Assembly: GCA_003671195.1 (NCBI GenBank)
Contig: QWPJ01000100.1
Span: 1 to 34,705, forward strand
Origin: Planctomycetota bacterium
Lineage (GTDB): Bacteria > Planctomycetota > Planctomycetia > Pirellulales > Pirellulaceae
Direction: 5' to 3'
DNA length: 34,705 nt
In this document: positions 7,411 to 17,346 of the stretch, piece after piece
Position numbering within the stretch: position 1 is the stretch's first letter
Layout: the number at the start of each line of letters is the position of its first letter
The notes under the pieces: model-generated
Database searches by the model: none
What the model saw: the letters and a program-made list of their open reading frames with translations, nothing else
Told to the model about the DNA's origin: nothing
Made by a program: the position numbers and the translations under genes

Positions 7411-8763
7411 ATGAGTTCCGATCGCAAATCACCCTTGGATTCTGTAACAAGCGCCTCGAAGTCCGATGTTCAAGCACTTGCGGCTCGAGCCGATGCGTCG
7501 AGCAACCTAGGCCGACGGGAATTTGTCGCCTCGGCAGCCGCCGGTGGACTGGCAGCGAGTTTCTTCAACCGCTCGGTCCATGCCCAAGGCTCCGACATCA
7601 TCAAGGTCGGGCTCGTCGGTGCCGGTGGACGCGGAACAGGTGCCGCTAAAGACGCGATGACGGCCGACTCCGGTTGCCGACTGACGGCCGTTGCCGAAGT
7701 CACCGACGACCGGCTTCAAGCAGCCAAGAATAACCTCAAGCGAACCCTGGGCGAGCAATATGCCGTGCCAGACGACCAAGCGTTCTCGGGTCTAGACGCG
7801 ATCGACAAGCTTCTGCAAACCGACATCAATGTCGTGTTGCTGACGACCCCACCGGGCTTTCGCCCCATGCACATGGAAGCTGCGGTCGCAGCCGGCAAAC
7901 ATATCTTCTGCGAGAAACCGATCGCCGTCGATCCGGTCGGAGTTCGCCGCGTGATGGCCGCTAGCGAAGCGGCCAAGGCCAAAGGTTTGTCGCTCGTCTC
8001 GGGTCTATGCTGGCGCTATGATCTTGGCGTCAAGGCAACCATGGAGCAAATCCACAGCGGGAAAATCGGTGAGCTGATTTCCGTCCAAGAAAACTACCTC
8101 GCCGGAACCCTCTGGATCCGCGAACCGAAGGACTACTGGACGCCGATGCACAATCAAGTCATGAACTGGCTGTACTACCGTTGGTTAAGCGGTGACCATA
8201 TCGTCGAACAGTTCATCCACTCACTGGACAAATCGATGTGGCTCCACAACGATGTGCCTCCTGTCTTGGCTTATGGAATGGGCGGACGTCAAGTTCGCAC
8301 CGATCCGGAGTATGGGGACATCTACGATCACTTCTACGTGGTCTACGAATGGGCCGACGGCACCCGTACCTACGCGGCGACCCGACAAATGCCAAACTGC
8401 TTCAACGAAACGGAGGATTTCGTCTATGGCACCAAAGGCACCGCCAAGGTGCTTGCCAACGAAATCACCGGCGAAAATCCCTGGAAATTCAAGGGGGAAA
8501 AGCCCAGCATGTACTACCTCGAGCACGTCGCCTTGATGAAGTCGATTCGCGAAGGCACCCCATTGAACAATGGCGACTACATGTGCAAGAGCACGCTCAT
8601 GGCGATCATGGGTCGCGAAGCCGCTTACTCGGGCGAAGTCATCCGATGGGATGATCTCAAGGATAGCAAGTTGTCGCTGGTTCCCGACAAGATCGAATGG
8701 GGCGATGCCCCGGCCGTCGAAGTCCGACAACCGGGCTCGTATAGCTTCAACAAAACCCTCTAA
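7411..8763 (+). CDS. Tat-exported Gfo/Idh/MocA family oxidoreductase
   Basis: A 450-residue protein. The ATG at 7411 is chosen because a Tat-type signal follows (twin Arg in LGRREFVASAAAGGLAASFF, cleavage after a VHAQ-like site). The open frame extends upstream to 7258, but that stretch does not look like protein. The dinucleotide-binding motif is VGLVGAGGRGTG and the family CEKP motif appears in HIFCEKPIAVDPVG. The C-terminal half is the usual alpha/beta oxidoreductase domain. Planctomycetes encode many such periplasmic NAD(P)-type oxidoreductases; the substrate, probably a sugar or cyclitol, cannot be read from the sequence. Confidence 0.93.
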   Translation: MSSDRKSPLDSVTSASKSDVQALAARADASSNLGRREFVASAAAGGLAASFFNRSVHAQGSDIIKVGLVGAGGRGTGAAKDAMTADSGCRLTAVAEVTDDRLQAAKNNLKRTLGEQYAVPDDQAFSGLDAIDKLLQTDINVVLLTTPPGFRPMHMEAAVAAGKHIFCEKPIAVDPVGVRRVMAASEAAKAKGLSLVSGLCWRYDLGVKATMEQIHSGKIGELISVQENYLAGTLWIREPKDYWTPMHNQVMNWLYYRWLSGDHIVEQFIHSLDKSMWLHNDVPPVLAYGMGGRQVRTDPEYGDIYDHFYVVYEWADGTRTYAATRQMPNCFNETEDFVYGTKGTAKVLANEITGENPWKFKGEKPSMYYLEHVALMKSIREGTPLNNGDYMCKSTLMAIMGREAAYSGEVIRWDDLKDSKLSLVPDKIEWGDAPAVEVRQPGSYSFNKTL

Positions 8764-8775
8764 AACCCAATCGGC

Positions 8776-9369
8776 CTAGAGCTCGATCTTGGTTCCAAGC
8801 AATGCGACAAAGGCCTGCATCCAAGCCGGATGTGCAGGCCAAGCGGCGGCCGTGACAAGGTTCCCTGAAACGCACGCGCTGTTGAACTGCTCGTTGGGAG
8901 CTACGTATTTGCCACCCCCTGCGGTCACCTCGTACTCGACGGCGGGATAACAACAGCATTCCTTGCCGACGAGCACACCGGCGGCCGAGAGAATCTGAGG
9001 CCCATGGCAAATCGCAGCGATCGGTTTTCCGGCATTGGCAAAATGCTTGACGATCTCCAAGACCCTCGCATTCATCCTCAAATACTCCGGCGCTCTTCCT
9101 CCGGGCAACACCAACGCATCGTAGTTCTCCGGATCGATCGTCGCGAAGTCCGCATTGAGCACAAATCGGTGCCCGGGCTTTTCGCTGTAGGTCTGATGCC
9201 CCTCGAAATCATGAATCGCCGTCATGACATAGTCCCCAGAGGACTTTCCCGGACAGATGCAATGGCACGCATGACCGACCATCAATAGCATCTGATAAGG
9301 GACCATGATTTCGTAGTCTTCGACGAAATCACCTACGATAAACAGGACTTTCTTTTGACTCATCGGCAA
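8776..9369 (-). CDS. DJ-1/PfpI family protein
   Basis: A 197-residue protein of the class-I glutamine-amidotransferase-like DJ-1/PfpI family. It opens with [15 protein letters not shown] (the acidic residue near the active site). The nucleophile elbow is AAICHGPQ, with Cys followed by His. [15 protein letters not shown] is the family oxyanion region. Members include protein deglycases, chaperones and proteases; the precise activity is unknown. A start two codons later (MSQKK) is equally possible. It is convergent with the oxidoreductase gene (12 bases apart) and 29 bases downstream of the M28 peptidase start side, so it is possibly cotranscribed with that gene. Confidence 0.9.
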   Translation of the reverse strand: MPMSQKKVLFIVGDFVEDYEIMVPYQMLLMVGHACHCICPGKSSGDYVMTAIHDFEGHQTYSEKPGHRFVLNADFATIDPENYDALVLPGGRAPEYLRMNARVLEIVKHFANAGKPIAAICHGPQILSAAGVLVGKECCCYPAVEYEVTAGGGKYVAPNEQFNSACVSGNLVTAAAWPAHPAWMQAFVALLGTKIEL

Positions 9370-9398
9370 TCGACTTTCGGTTGGTAGGAAACAAAAAC

Positions 9399-10883
9399 TC
9401 AGCGGGCTGCTTTGCTAGGGGTTTGGGTGCCCTCGAGGATCGGCAGGGAGCCGAGCCATAGACCCTGGATCACTTGCGTCATGTGCGGAATCTCCAGCCG
9501 ATCCCATTCGTCGTCGACCTGGTGGTAGTCGGGATGAAGCGATCCGGCAGAGAAACTATGGGCGATAACACCACGTTCTACAAAAGACCAATTGTCGCTG
9601 GATCGATACAGCATGGAACTGAATTTGGGATGCTCAAAAATCTCAATCCCCCAGTCTTTTGCCGAACGACTCATCAGAATTCCAAGGTCGGATTCCTGCC
9701 AGCCGGTCATCCAGATTTTCCCCCTGGCTCCACCCTCGGGACGCCCAATCATTTCGATATTGATATTCGCTACGATCTGATCCAATGGCCAAGAAGGGTT
9801 CGCAACAAATTGCTTCGAACCGAGCAACCCGGATTCCTCTCCCCAAAAAGTCATAAACAGCACCGAGCGTTTCGGACGTTCCTTCATGCTGCCAATCGCG
9901 TCGGCAAGCGTCACAACAGCCGTGACTCCGGATGCATCGTCGTCGGCTCCATTGAAGATCGCATCGTCGCGAAGCGCGGGATTGGCCCCCAAGTGGTCCA
10001 AGTGCGCACTGTAAAGTACCGCTTGCTTTTGCAACGTCTCATCGGATCCGCGAAGCACCCCGATCACATTGCGCATCGATTTCTCGTCTTTGATCATCGC
10101 CGAGGTGTTGAGCTGGATCGGGCCAGGGAAACTTACCGCCGACGGGATCAGCAAGATCGGGATCCCCGCGCGGTCGCTGCGATCCAGCTTGGGTTTCGAA
10201 CGGGCCAACTCGGCTTGCTCGATCCACAGGGCTTGCGGATCGCAATCCAGCAGCAAGGCTTCGACACCAGCGGATTGGAGCCTTTGTGCAAGCCGATTCA
10301 GTTGCGCTATGGCCCGAGAACCTTTGGCCTGCGTTTCGAATTTCCCTCGAACGATGCCCTTGAGCCCCTTAAGATCGGCCTCCGGGGACTGAAGCGATTC
10401 GAGCGACACATCCATCACTGGTCCCCGAAGCGCACAGGCTTGCTCACCGGTGCTCAGGAGTCCGTAGTGAGCCACCGGCACTCCGTCGTCTTGGAGCAAG
10501 ACCGTATCGGACGGTACTCGCGACTGGCTGACTTTCGTCTCGTGGTAGAAACTTCCCTCGGGCCCTGCTCCCTCGAGCCCGGCCCCTCGGAATCGGGCTG
10601 CCACATAAGCCGCAGCGATTTCAAATTCTTTGCTGCTGGTCTCGCGGCCTGCAAGCTCATCGCTGGCCAAAAAGGAGATCGTTGCCGTCACTCTGCCAGC
10701 CGTGATCTGCTCGGCACCCACAGGCAACGCTTGGGCGATTGCCTCCTGGGGTTTTTCCAACTGGCCCAACGCCAACGGCATTTCCCCGAGACAGCCAGCA
10801 AGAAACGCCAAAAACGAGAAGAATACCGCAAATGCTCGAGCCAGGCGCCGATCGTGCCCGTGGGTCCTGCCGGTCCAAATCAT
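9399..10883 (-). CDS. M28 family zinc peptidase, probable lipoprotein
   Basis: A 494-residue exported metallopeptidase. The N-terminus has a hydrophobic run ending in a lipobox (FLAFLAGC), so outer or inner membrane anchoring is likely. A protease-associated-type insert precedes the catalytic domain. Zinc ligands of the M28 fold are visible in [41 protein letters not shown] and [13 protein letters not shown]28 enzymes are mainly aminopeptidases and related hydrolases. An AGGAG sits 6 bases before the ATG (10890-10894), which supports the start. It shares a 302-base divergent gap with the transglutaminase-like gene. Confidence 0.92.
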   Translation of the reverse strand: MIWTGRTHGHDRRLARAFAVFFSFLAFLAGCLGEMPLALGQLEKPQEAIAQALPVGAEQITAGRVTATISFLASDELAGRETSSKEFEIAAAYVAARFRGAGLEGAGPEGSFYHETKVSQSRVPSDTVLLQDDGVPVAHYGLLSTGEQACALRGPVMDVSLESLQSPEADLKGLKGIVRGKFETQAKGSRAIAQLNRLAQRLQSAGVEALLLDCDPQALWIEQAELARSKPKLDRSDRAGIPILLIPSAVSFPGPIQLNTSAMIKDEKSMRNVIGVLRGSDETLQKQAVLYSAHLDHLGANPALRDDAIFNGADDDASGVTAVVTLADAIGSMKERPKRSVLFMTFWGEESGLLGSKQFVANPSWPLDQIVANINIEMIGRPEGGARGKIWMTGWQESDLGILMSRSAKDWGIEIFEHPKFSSMLYRSSDNWSFVERGVIAHSFSAGSLHPDYHQVDDEWDRLEIPHMTQVIQGLWLGSLPILEGTQTPSKAAR

Positions 10884-11185
10884 GGGGAACTCCTAAGTAT
10901 CGATAAATCAAAGCCTTAATGCTAGCGATTCTAGCGTAGTGTGCAGGGGGGTGGGACCAAAGCCGGGGAATTCGACAAGGGCGTAAGCTTTTTCGGGCAA
11001 GCCTGGGTTGTCCAAGAGCCGAAAAAAATCTAATTACACTAGAAGTCACGACTGCGAGTCACGACTGCAACCAGTGCCAGCTTACCGAGCGCACCAATCC
11101 GCCCGAGTACAGCGATCCGCCCGGGCGCAACAATCAACCCGGGCAAAACAACCAACCCGGGCAAAACAAACAACAAAGTGCGATC
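10884..11185. other. Divergent intergenic region with degenerate short repeats
   Basis: This 302-base gap separates the M28 gene and the transglutaminase-like gene. It holds a direct repeat GTCACGACTGC (11046-11056 and 11059-11069) and, at about 11087-11172, a decaying tandem array based on CAACCCGGGCAAAACAA with earlier ATCCGCCCG units. The array lies between the candidate promoter and the ATG at 11186. No other gene is seen. Confidence 0.65.
11008..11036 (+). promoter_or_regulatory. Candidate promoter for transglutaminase-like gene
   Basis: TTGTCC at 11008-11013 and TAATTA at 11031-11036 with a 17-base A-rich spacer. The start would fall near 11043, giving a leader of about 140 bases that contains the repeat array. 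Confidence 0.4.
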
Positions 11186-12301
11186 ATGAAAGAACCGTGG
11201 ACAGACGCGTTGTCTCGAAGGGATTTGCTTTGCCGTGGCATCACAGGACTCGTCCTGTTCCCGAGCGTCGTCAACTGCAGCCTCGTTAGCTGCCAAGCCG
11301 CATGGGCCTTTGCCCAGGACCAAGAGGCTCCAGCCGGTAGCAAGAACCCCAGCCAGAGCGACAGCAAGGGAGTCGGTTACTTTGCTCCGCGCAAGCTCGA
11401 CATGAAGTTCGGAATGAAGTTCAATTCCAACGACAACTTCTGCACGAACCTGTTTGCAACCTTGGCGTTTCCGACCGATTGGCCTGAGCAAACGGTGCAG
11501 ATCAAGCAATCGAATATTCCACCGAATGCGCAGTGGCAGTATCGCGACTTGCCCCCGAACGCACCGGTGACGGCTCGGCAGTTGGTCATGAGCATTCCTG
11601 CGATGCAACCTAACAGCCAAATGGAGCTGATTTTCGAAGTCCAGATCGAGAAGTCATTTATCTCCGCTCCGACGGACCCATCGATCTTTGTGATTCCGAA
11701 AAAGACGCCCAAGGAACTCAATTGGTTCATGGGCAATAGCCCTTTGATCGATGCGGGGGCATCGGACATCAAGCGGATCGTCAAGTCGATCAAGGATTCC
11801 AAACCCGCGACCGCTTGGGAGCATGTCGAAAAAATCTACGACTGGGTGCGGGAGAACATCGAGTACACCAATGGCCCGATCCGCAACACGCGCGAGGCGA
11901 TGAAGGACAAGCGAGGGGACTGTGAGGAGATGACGGGAATCTTCATCGCCCTCTGCCGAGCAAGCAACATCCCAGCCCGTTGCGTATGGATTCCAAACCA
12001 CTGCTATCCAGAGTTTTACCTTGAGGACCAGGAGGGCCAAGGCCATTGGATTCCCTGCTAAGTCGCTGGTGACCGGCAGTTTGGTCAAATGCACGAATAC
12101 CGACCGATTCTGCAGAAGGGAGACCGTTTCAAGGTCCCCGAACACAACGCGCCGCAACACTACTTGTCTGAGTTTTTTCGATGCAACCAGCGCCAGGTTG
12201 GCCCCAAGGATCCCGAGGTCGAGCCGATCCAAGATCTTGGCCCTCTGGCCCAAGAGATTGCGGACCTGCAATCCGAAGCTCGAAATCGAAACCAACCTTA
12301 A
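11186..12301 (+). pseudogene. Transglutaminase-like exported protein, interrupted by in-frame TAA at 12059-12061
   Basis: Residues 1-291 form a Tat-like leader (SRRDLLCRGITGLVLFP), a beta-rich domain, and a transglutaminase core with nucleophile Cys in KRGDCEEMTG (Cys246) and His in IPNHCYPEFYLED (His272). The frame stops at TAA 12059-12061 just after GHWIPC. The same frame then continues without another stop to 12301 as VAGDRQFGQMHEYRPILQKG and on, which reads like the natural C-terminal domain of the same protein. The interruption falls at the position expected for the acidic third residue (W-x-P-x-D in many family members). A single C-to-T change from CAA would create it. It may be a recent pseudogene, a sequencing error, or a shortened active protein; the intact second half suggests the change is recent. 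The start at 11186 lacks a clear ribosome site. Confidence 0.8.
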
Positions 12302-12360
12302 TCGCACTTGCCAATTCGTTTGACTCTTTCTTTCGCTATCCGTATCGCCTGAGGCCCGAC

Positions 12361-12642
12361 GTGCAAAACTCTCGTTGCGACCGATGCCAAGAGGCTTTGG
12401 AGACCCTCGAAAATCTCCATTACACGATCACCATCGAAATCGAGGCCGAGGGCTACGTGGACGATCAGGACTACGCGTCCCATGAGGACCAACTGAGCGA
12501 TATCGAAGCGATGATCGAATCGGCCGACGAGATCAGTTCGTCCGATTTCGGAGATGATTGGTACCAACGCCGTCAGTACATTCTCTGCAAGCGATGTTAC
12601 ACGCAGTACATTCAAAACCCATTGAGCAAACCCTCACGATGA
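12361..12642 (+). CDS. Small zinc-ribbon-like hypothetical protein
   Basis: A 93-residue protein beginning at GTG 12361, with GAGG six bases upstream (12351-12354). A longer frame from 12181 is rejected because it overlaps the C-terminal part of the transglutaminase-like gene. Two CxxC pairs (Cys6/Cys9 in SRCDRCQ and Cys76/Cys79 in LCKRCY) flank a strongly acidic middle, so it probably folds around one zinc ion. No family is recognised. Its stop overlaps the next gene's start as ATGA, so the two are translationally coupled. Confidence 0.65.
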   Translation: MQNSRCDRCQEALETLENLHYTITIEIEAEGYVDDQDYASHEDQLSDIEAMIESADEISSSDFGDDWYQRRQYILCKRCYTQYIQNPLSKPSR

Positions 12643-14117
12643 GACTTCGACGTCCGATCGTTGAATTTGCCTGTAGCCTCGCGTTGTTTGGGTTGATGGG
12701 CGGGTATCCGAGCCGCGCCCAAGATCCGGATCCTCCGATCCGAGTCCGTTTCGATGCGATGCACTCGCACACATGGATCGAAACACTCCCACAACCTGGA
12801 CTCAACCAGTACCACCTGCTTGCAGGTCCTTCGCGCGCCGCTCAGGCTCTTTCGGCCATGGGCTGGCAGGTCGATGTCCAACTCGAAGCCTGGGACGCAG
12901 AGTCTCTCGCTTCGCTCGATCTTGTCGTGCTTAACCTTGTGTCGGCCGATCGTCCGGCTTTCCGAGTTTCGGAGATCGCTGCGCTTCGCGAATTTGTCCA
13001 ACAGGGCGCCGGTCTGATCATCATCACCGACCACACCAACTGCTACTTCCACAACCATGCGCTCGAACCGCTCTTTGATCAACTCGATTTGAATCTCTCC
13101 AACGCGACGGCTTGCGAACATGCACCCTATACTCTGGGACAAGGGGGCGGCTGGATCCTGATCGAATCCTTTGGCGAGCATCCGATCGTCTCGGGGATCA
13201 AGCATGTAGGCATTCAGACCGGTGGTACGGTCGACGCGCGATTTGCAGTCGCATGGACAAGCCCTACGAGTTGGGCGGATCGGGGGCGTATCCCGATGTA
13301 CGGCGAGGGTAAAGACATGGGCTTTACCGGCGATTTTCACCAGCAACCCGACGAGCCCAATGGACCTCTCCCGGTTCTTGCGGCCAAGGAATTCGGGGCC
13401 GGGCGGATCGTGGTCCTGGGTGACCAAAACGCGATCGGTGGACTGTTCCTCAACTACGCGGACAACCGACGCCTATGGCTCCAATGCGCTCGATGGGCCG
13501 CCGGCCCCAACAAGGAGCCTACCCAACAGGAACCAGCCGATCGGATGGCTCGCGGGCTAGCCGCCGAAGCGGGCCGTTCGCTCGTATGGTGCGTCGAGCC
13601 CCTTGCGGACCGCAACATTTACTGGGGATCTGCCGACCGACAAGATCACTACCACGCCTTTGCCCTGCTGAACAAGTACGCCGATGCCCGGGCCACGGAT
13701 CGATGCCCGAGCGAAGCTCAATGGATGATCGTTCCTAGCGAACCATTGATGAAGCAAGAGCATTGGCGAAATCAAGTTCGCGAATTCCTGGAACAACCGG
13801 GCAAGCATGCCGTGGTTTGGAGGGAAGAAGGCAGTTCGAATCCGTCCGATTGGATCCATGAGGTACTCCCAAACGAATCGACGGCGTCGGTCGATTCGGA
13901 GTGGATTGACACGTGGACAAAAACCAACGGCAGCACGCTGGAGCTTTGGAAAAACACCAAGCGTTGGACGAATCGCGAATTGCTGGGTCCTGAAGCGAGC
14001 CGCAACGATGCAGACGTGCGGCTCGAGGAGGCGATGATCAATCCGCTTTGGGAGCGAGGGCTCAAGCGTGTGAAGTCATTGGATCAGACGATCAATTGGC
14101 CCGGCGACGGACCTTAG
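12639..14117 (+). CDS. Exported DUF4350-like (GATase-like fold) protein
   Basis: A 492-residue protein. The ATG at 12639 overlaps the previous stop (ATGA) and gives a clear signal peptide (CSLALFGLMGGYPSRAQ); the frame opens earlier at 12558 but that part overlaps the upstream gene. The segment DLVVLNLVSADRPAF, then FVQQGAGLIIITDHTNC and EFGAGRIVVLGDQNAIGG, looks like the DUF4350/ThuA-type Rossmann-like fold that lacks a catalytic Cys. The second half (from about residue 320) is unassigned. It probably acts in the periplasm; function unknown. It is convergent with mutM, 6 bases apart. Confidence 0.75.
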   Translation: MRLRRPIVEFACSLALFGLMGGYPSRAQDPDPPIRVRFDAMHSHTWIETLPQPGLNQYHLLAGPSRAAQALSAMGWQVDVQLEAWDAESLASLDLVVLNLVSADRPAFRVSEIAALREFVQQGAGLIIITDHTNCYFHNHALEPLFDQLDLNLSNATACEHAPYTLGQGGGWILIESFGEHPIVSGIKHVGIQTGGTVDARFAVAWTSPTSWADRGRIPMYGEGKDMGFTGDFHQQPDEPNGPLPVLAAKEFGAGRIVVLGDQNAIGGLFLNYADNRRLWLQCARWAAGPNKEPTQQEPADRMARGLAAEAGRSLVWCVEPLADRNIYWGSADRQDHYHAFALLNKYADARATDRCPSEAQWMIVPSEPLMKQEHWRNQVREFLEQPGKHAVVWREEGSSNPSDWIHEVLPNESTASVDSEWIDTWTKTNGSTLELWKNTKRWTNRELLGPEASRNDADVRLEEAMINPLWERGLKRVKSLDQTINWPGDGP

Positions 14118-14123
14118 GGTCCC

Positions 14124-14963
14124 TTACGCTCTTTTCTGACACTCCGAGCAGAAAAACGTGCTGCGTTGCGATTGGACAATGCGTCGAATCGTTCCGGATC
14201 GGCAGGACGTGCAGATTTGTCCATCCCTGGCATAGACCAGATGAAAGTGCTGAAAGCCACCTTCGCCATTGATCGCGTTTCGGTAAGTCCCATCGGAGAG
14301 CGTCGAGCCCTCGTTGTCGATCGCGTCTAGGAGCACTTGCTGCATGATCTGGTGGATACGATGCCATTTGGGTTTGCTGATGCGCAGACACAAGGTTCGA
14401 GGGTCGATCGCAGCTCGATGGAGAATTTCGGACGCATAGAGGTTGCCCACGCCTGCCACGAGGCGCTGATCGAGCAGAGCGGGCTTGACTGGCCGCTTGA
14501 GCTTGCCGTACCGCTGATGAAACTCCTTTGCATCGATCTTCAACGCGTCGGTCCCGAGGACCGCTGGGCCGAGGAACTGGTCGCATTGATCTGCCGACCA
14601 GATATGGGCTGTCCCCAATCCGCGGCGGTCCCAATAGAGGATTCGCTCGCAGTGAGCATTCTCAAGATGAATCACCAGACGGATGTGTTCGAGAGTCGGC
14701 GGATCGGCGATCAAGGTCAAGCCTGCCATTTTGGGCTGCAGGACTATCTGAAAGTCGTCGTCGAGTCGGATCAAAACCCTTTTGGCGATTCGGTCGATCC
14801 CCAGGATCGATCGGCCCACTAGGCTTGAAGCCCAGAGGTTAGGTGCTGGACTCATCACGATCGGTCGATAGCGGCTCTCGGGGAACTCGACACGGCGGAT
14901 CGTTCCACCGATGGCCGGGAACAACCCCCGGCGCATGGTTTCGACTTCTGGTAGCTCTGGCAT
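14124..14963 (-). CDS. mutM: Formamidopyrimidine-DNA glycosylase
   Basis: A 279-residue Fpg. The N-terminal MPELPEVETMRRGL supplies the catalytic Pro2 and Glu3. Lys61 in RIAKRVLIRL corresponds to the phosphate-binding lysine. The helix-two-turn-helix region follows, and the C-terminal zinc finger is CTSC...CSEC with QRSTFFCSECQ (the common GRSTFYC with Gly replaced by Gln). The enzyme removes 8-oxoguanine and cleaves the abasic site. It starts 20 bases after hisI and is the last gene of the floA-hypothetical-hisI-mutM run. Confidence 0.95.
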   Translation of the reverse strand: MPELPEVETMRRGLFPAIGGTIRRVEFPESRYRPIVMSPAPNLWASSLVGRSILGIDRIAKRVLIRLDDDFQIVLQPKMAGLTLIADPPTLEHIRLVIHLENAHCERILYWDRRGLGTAHIWSADQCDQFLGPAVLGTDALKIDAKEFHQRYGKLKRPVKPALLDQRLVAGVGNLYASEILHRAAIDPRTLCLRISKPKWHRIHQIMQQVLLDAIDNEGSTLSDGTYRNAINGEGGFQHFHLVYARDGQICTSCRSGTIRRIVQSQRSTFFCSECQKRA

Positions 14964-14983
14964 CTTGGCCGCTTAGGATCGAG

Positions 14984-15403
14984 TCACTCGGGAAGACCAG
15001 AATCGAGTCTCTGGGAATCATGTTTATTCTTGTAGACCGATTCGGGGTTGACCAAGCGAACTTGGTCCACGATCAAGCCATCGGAGGTCGCTTGCCGAAA
15101 GAAGCAATTGGCGTAGCCTTCGTGGCAAGCCGCACCGGTTTGATGGACCATCACCAGAATGCAATCGGCATCGCAATCGACGCGCACTTGGAGAACGCGC
15201 TGGCGGTGCCCGCTTTCTTCTCCTTTGCGCCAGAGTTTCTTTCGCGACCGGCTGTAGTAGGTCGCGTATCCAGACGCGAGGGTTTCGAGGTAAGCTTCTT
15301 GGTTCATCCAAGCCATCATCAAGACTTGGAGGGTCTGTGCATCTTGGGCGATCGCCGGGAGCAATCCATCGGTGCCCTTGAGAAAGTCAGGTCCGTCTGT
15401 CAT
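14984..15403 (-). CDS. hisI: Phosphoribosyl-AMP cyclohydrolase
   Basis: A 139-residue HisI from the ATG at 15403 (MTDGPDFLKGTDGLLPAIAQ). A longer frame begins at a TTG (15463) but would overlap the upstream gene, so the ATG is preferred. Zinc and magnesium sites are seen in KLWRKGEESGHRQ, VDCDADCILV and GAACHEGYANCFFR. The enzyme opens the purine ring of phosphoribosyl-AMP, the third step of histidine synthesis. There is no fused HisE domain. No other his gene is nearby; the gene sits in a mixed operon with floA and mutM. Confidence 0.94.
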   Translation of the reverse strand: MTDGPDFLKGTDGLLPAIAQDAQTLQVLMMAWMNQEAYLETLASGYATYYSRSRKKLWRKGEESGHRQRVLQVRVDCDADCILVMVHQTGAACHEGYANCFFRQATSDGLIVDQVRLVNPESVYKNKHDSQRLDSGLPE

Positions 15404-15428
15404 GTTGTCGATGGTCTCTCGACTTGGA

Positions 15429-16028
15429 TCATTGGTAGGGTCGTCGTAGGATTTCGTGTGCAAGGATCGCCATACGCAAGGTTTGCGGATTGCGAAGCTG
15501 ATGGATCAGATCCGAAGAGCCCAAGTTGTCGTTGGGCCTTGAATGCACCATCGGCTGCTCCGAAGAAGTGCTGGTGCTCGTCGACTTCTTTTTCGTCGAG
15601 GCAACCCTCTTTTTTTCCCGATCGCGATTTTGGATATCTCCGAGTGTCGATGCGTCGCGCATGTTCGAGCGGACGTAGCCATCGATTCCCTCGTCGGCCA
15701 ACTCGATGGGGGTCGAAACATGGCGGTTGGCTAGGGAAGACTCGATCTGCCGTTGGGCAAGTGCAGCGTCCTCATCAAAAACGTTCCCGCGCGTTTGGGA
15801 ATAGGGTTGGGCTTGTGGGGGGGCAAGCCGGACTTCGGATTTCGGTTTGGTTGAGTTGCCAGCAGGACCGCTGGGCCGCTGGGGCTGCTGGGAGGGATTC
15901 CCTGCCGGTGCCGAGCGGGATATCGGGGCGGAGGGAGAATCAGAGGCCCCAGGGCGCTTGCTTTCCTGCTGCCTTCGCATGCGTCTCTGGGCAGCTTGCT
16001 TGAGAAATTCGTCGAGTTCGTCGGCCAT
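15429..16028 (-). CDS. Hypothetical protein, low-complexity with conserved-looking ends
   Basis: A 199-residue cytoplasmic-looking protein with no signal peptide. The N-terminus (MADELDEFLKQAAQRRMRRQ) is helical and charged, the middle is rich in Pro, Ser, Gln and Lys (disordered), and the C-terminus has a helix LIHQLRNPQTLRMAILAHEI. I do not recognise a family. It lies between floA and hisI, 66 bases after floA and 25 before hisI, so it is likely cotranscribed. Work linked to the FloA membrane scaffold is possible only by position. Confidence 0.75.
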   Translation of the reverse strand: MADELDEFLKQAAQRRMRRQQESKRPGASDSPSAPISRSAPAGNPSQQPQRPSGPAGNSTKPKSEVRLAPPQAQPYSQTRGNVFDEDAALAQRQIESSLANRHVSTPIELADEGIDGYVRSNMRDASTLGDIQNRDREKKRVASTKKKSTSTSTSSEQPMVHSRPNDNLGSSDLIHQLRNPQTLRMAILAHEILRRPYQ

Positions 16029-16045
16029 GATAATCGGTTCGAGTC

Positions 16046-16075
16046 GATGAGAGTCGGATGGATGAGAGTCGGATG
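16046..16075 (+). repeat. Perfect 15-bp tandem duplication
   Basis: GATGAGAGTCGGATG occurs twice head to tail in the short gap between floA and the downstream hypothetical gene. It lies just ahead of the latter's start on the minus strand. Confidence 0.85.
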
Positions 16076-16094
16076 GTCGTCGGTCGCAACGGTG

Positions 16095-17144
16095 TTAATT
16101 CGCAGGACGTGTTTGTGGGGCGTTCGACGGACCGGTGGTGCTGGTTCCGGCGATGCTTTGGCGCATCTCGGTATCGGCGGTGATGTTCTTGAGCTTGTAG
16201 TAATCCATCACTTTCATCTTTCCGTCTTTCAATGCGTCGGCGATTGCAAACGGAACGCTCGCTTCGGAGGCGACGACGGCGGCTCGGCTCTCTTCGATCT
16301 TGGCGAACATTTCTTGTTCGATCGCAACGGCCTCGGCCCGTCGGCCTTCGGCGCGAGCACGCGCGACGCGGGTGTCGGCCTCGGCCCGGTCGGCTTGGAG
16401 TCTTGCTCCGATATTCTCGCCCACATCGATATCAGCGATGTCGATCGAGACGATCTCGAAAGCGGTTTGGTCATCGAGACGGCTGGCGAGCACTGCTTTG
16501 GAAATCATGTCGGGGTTTTCAAGCACGGTTTTATGGCTTTCGGCCGATCCGATCGCAGAGACGATCCCTTGGCCAACCCGGGCGATGATTGTGTCCTCGG
16601 TGGCACCACCGATGAGTTGGGCTAGATTGGCCCGTACGGTCACACGGGCTTTGACCATCAACTGGATTCCATCCTTGGCGATCGCATCGAGAAATGGGTT
16701 GACGCTGTTTCGCGGTGGGCAGTCGATGACCTTAGGGTAAACGCTAGTCTGGACTGCTTCGAGCACATCGCGTCCTGCCAAATCGATGGCTGCTGCCTTT
16801 TGGAACGACAGATTGATCTGTCGACTTTTGCGAGCAGCGATCAGGGCTCGGATCACTTGGGGGACATTGCCTCTGGAGAGATAATGGGCCTCAAGCGCTT
16901 TAGTGGTCAATTCCGGGTCGTCGATTCCGGCCGCAACGGCCATGATCTTGCTCCGGACAATCATCCTGGCATCGACGCGTCGGAACATCATGCCGATCAA
17001 GTCCCCGAGTCCCACATTCGCCCCGGTCATGATGGCTTGAATCCAAAGCCAGAAGTACCTCGACAAGATAGCCAGGAAGATCAAGACGAGGATTGCTGCG
17101 ATGACAAAGAGAGTGCCAAAAATGGCCATGACTAGTGGGGACAT
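16095..17144 (-). CDS. floA: Flotillin-like protein FloA
   Basis: A 349-residue protein of the UPF0365/FloA family. It has one N-terminal membrane anchor ([20 protein letters not shown]), an SPFH/PHB-type domain (LNSVNPFL-like region at [27 protein letters not shown]) and an Ala/Glu-rich coiled coil ([20 protein letters not shown]). FloA organises membrane microdomains and fluidity, and Planctomycetes commonly encode it. It heads a minus-strand run with a hypothetical gene, hisI and mutM. Confidence 0.95.
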   Translation of the reverse strand: MSPLVMAIFGTLFVIAAILVLIFLAILSRYFWLWIQAIMTGANVGLGDLIGMMFRRVDARMIVRSKIMAVAAGIDDPELTTKALEAHYLSRGNVPQVIRALIAARKSRQINLSFQKAAAIDLAGRDVLEAVQTSVYPKVIDCPPRNSVNPFLDAIAKDGIQLMVKARVTVRANLAQLIGGATEDTIIARVGQGIVSAIGSAESHKTVLENPDMISKAVLASRLDDQTAFEIVSIDIADIDVGENIGARLQADRAEADTRVARARAEGRRAEAVAIEQEMFAKIEESRAAVVASEASVPFAIADALKDGKMKVMDYYKLKNITADTEMRQSIAGTSTTGPSNAPQTRPAN

Positions 17145-17346
17145 GATGTTGGGCTGTTTTCGTTAAGGTTCCTTCAAATCCGTTCTTTATTTTAGTCAAG
17201 CACGGGTGAGTCGATAGGTTTGGAATTGCCCGATGGTTAAAAAAACCGAGGATTCCAGGAATGGTCCATCGCGGCGCGGTAGGATATTGCCGCTTTTGGA
17301 ACACACCAAACTTCAACCTTGAAATCCCTTCAACCACTGACTCGAC

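Noticed and set aside
9474..10919. 481-codon + strand open frame opposite the M28 peptidase
   Set aside because: Antisense shadow of a clearly recognisable peptidase; no family features of its own.
11186..12323. Frameshift as the cause of the broken transglutaminase gene
   Set aside because: The downstream continuation is in the same frame (both start at position 2 modulo 3), so the lesion is a stop codon, not an indel.
12181..12642. Longer start for the zinc-ribbon gene
   Set aside because: The extra 60 codons overlap the tail of the transglutaminase frame and read as low-quality Pro/Arg-rich sequence.
14843..16003. 386-codon + strand open frame across hisI and the hypothetical gene
   Set aside because: Crosses two minus-strand genes antisense and begins inside mutM; no protein family resemblance.
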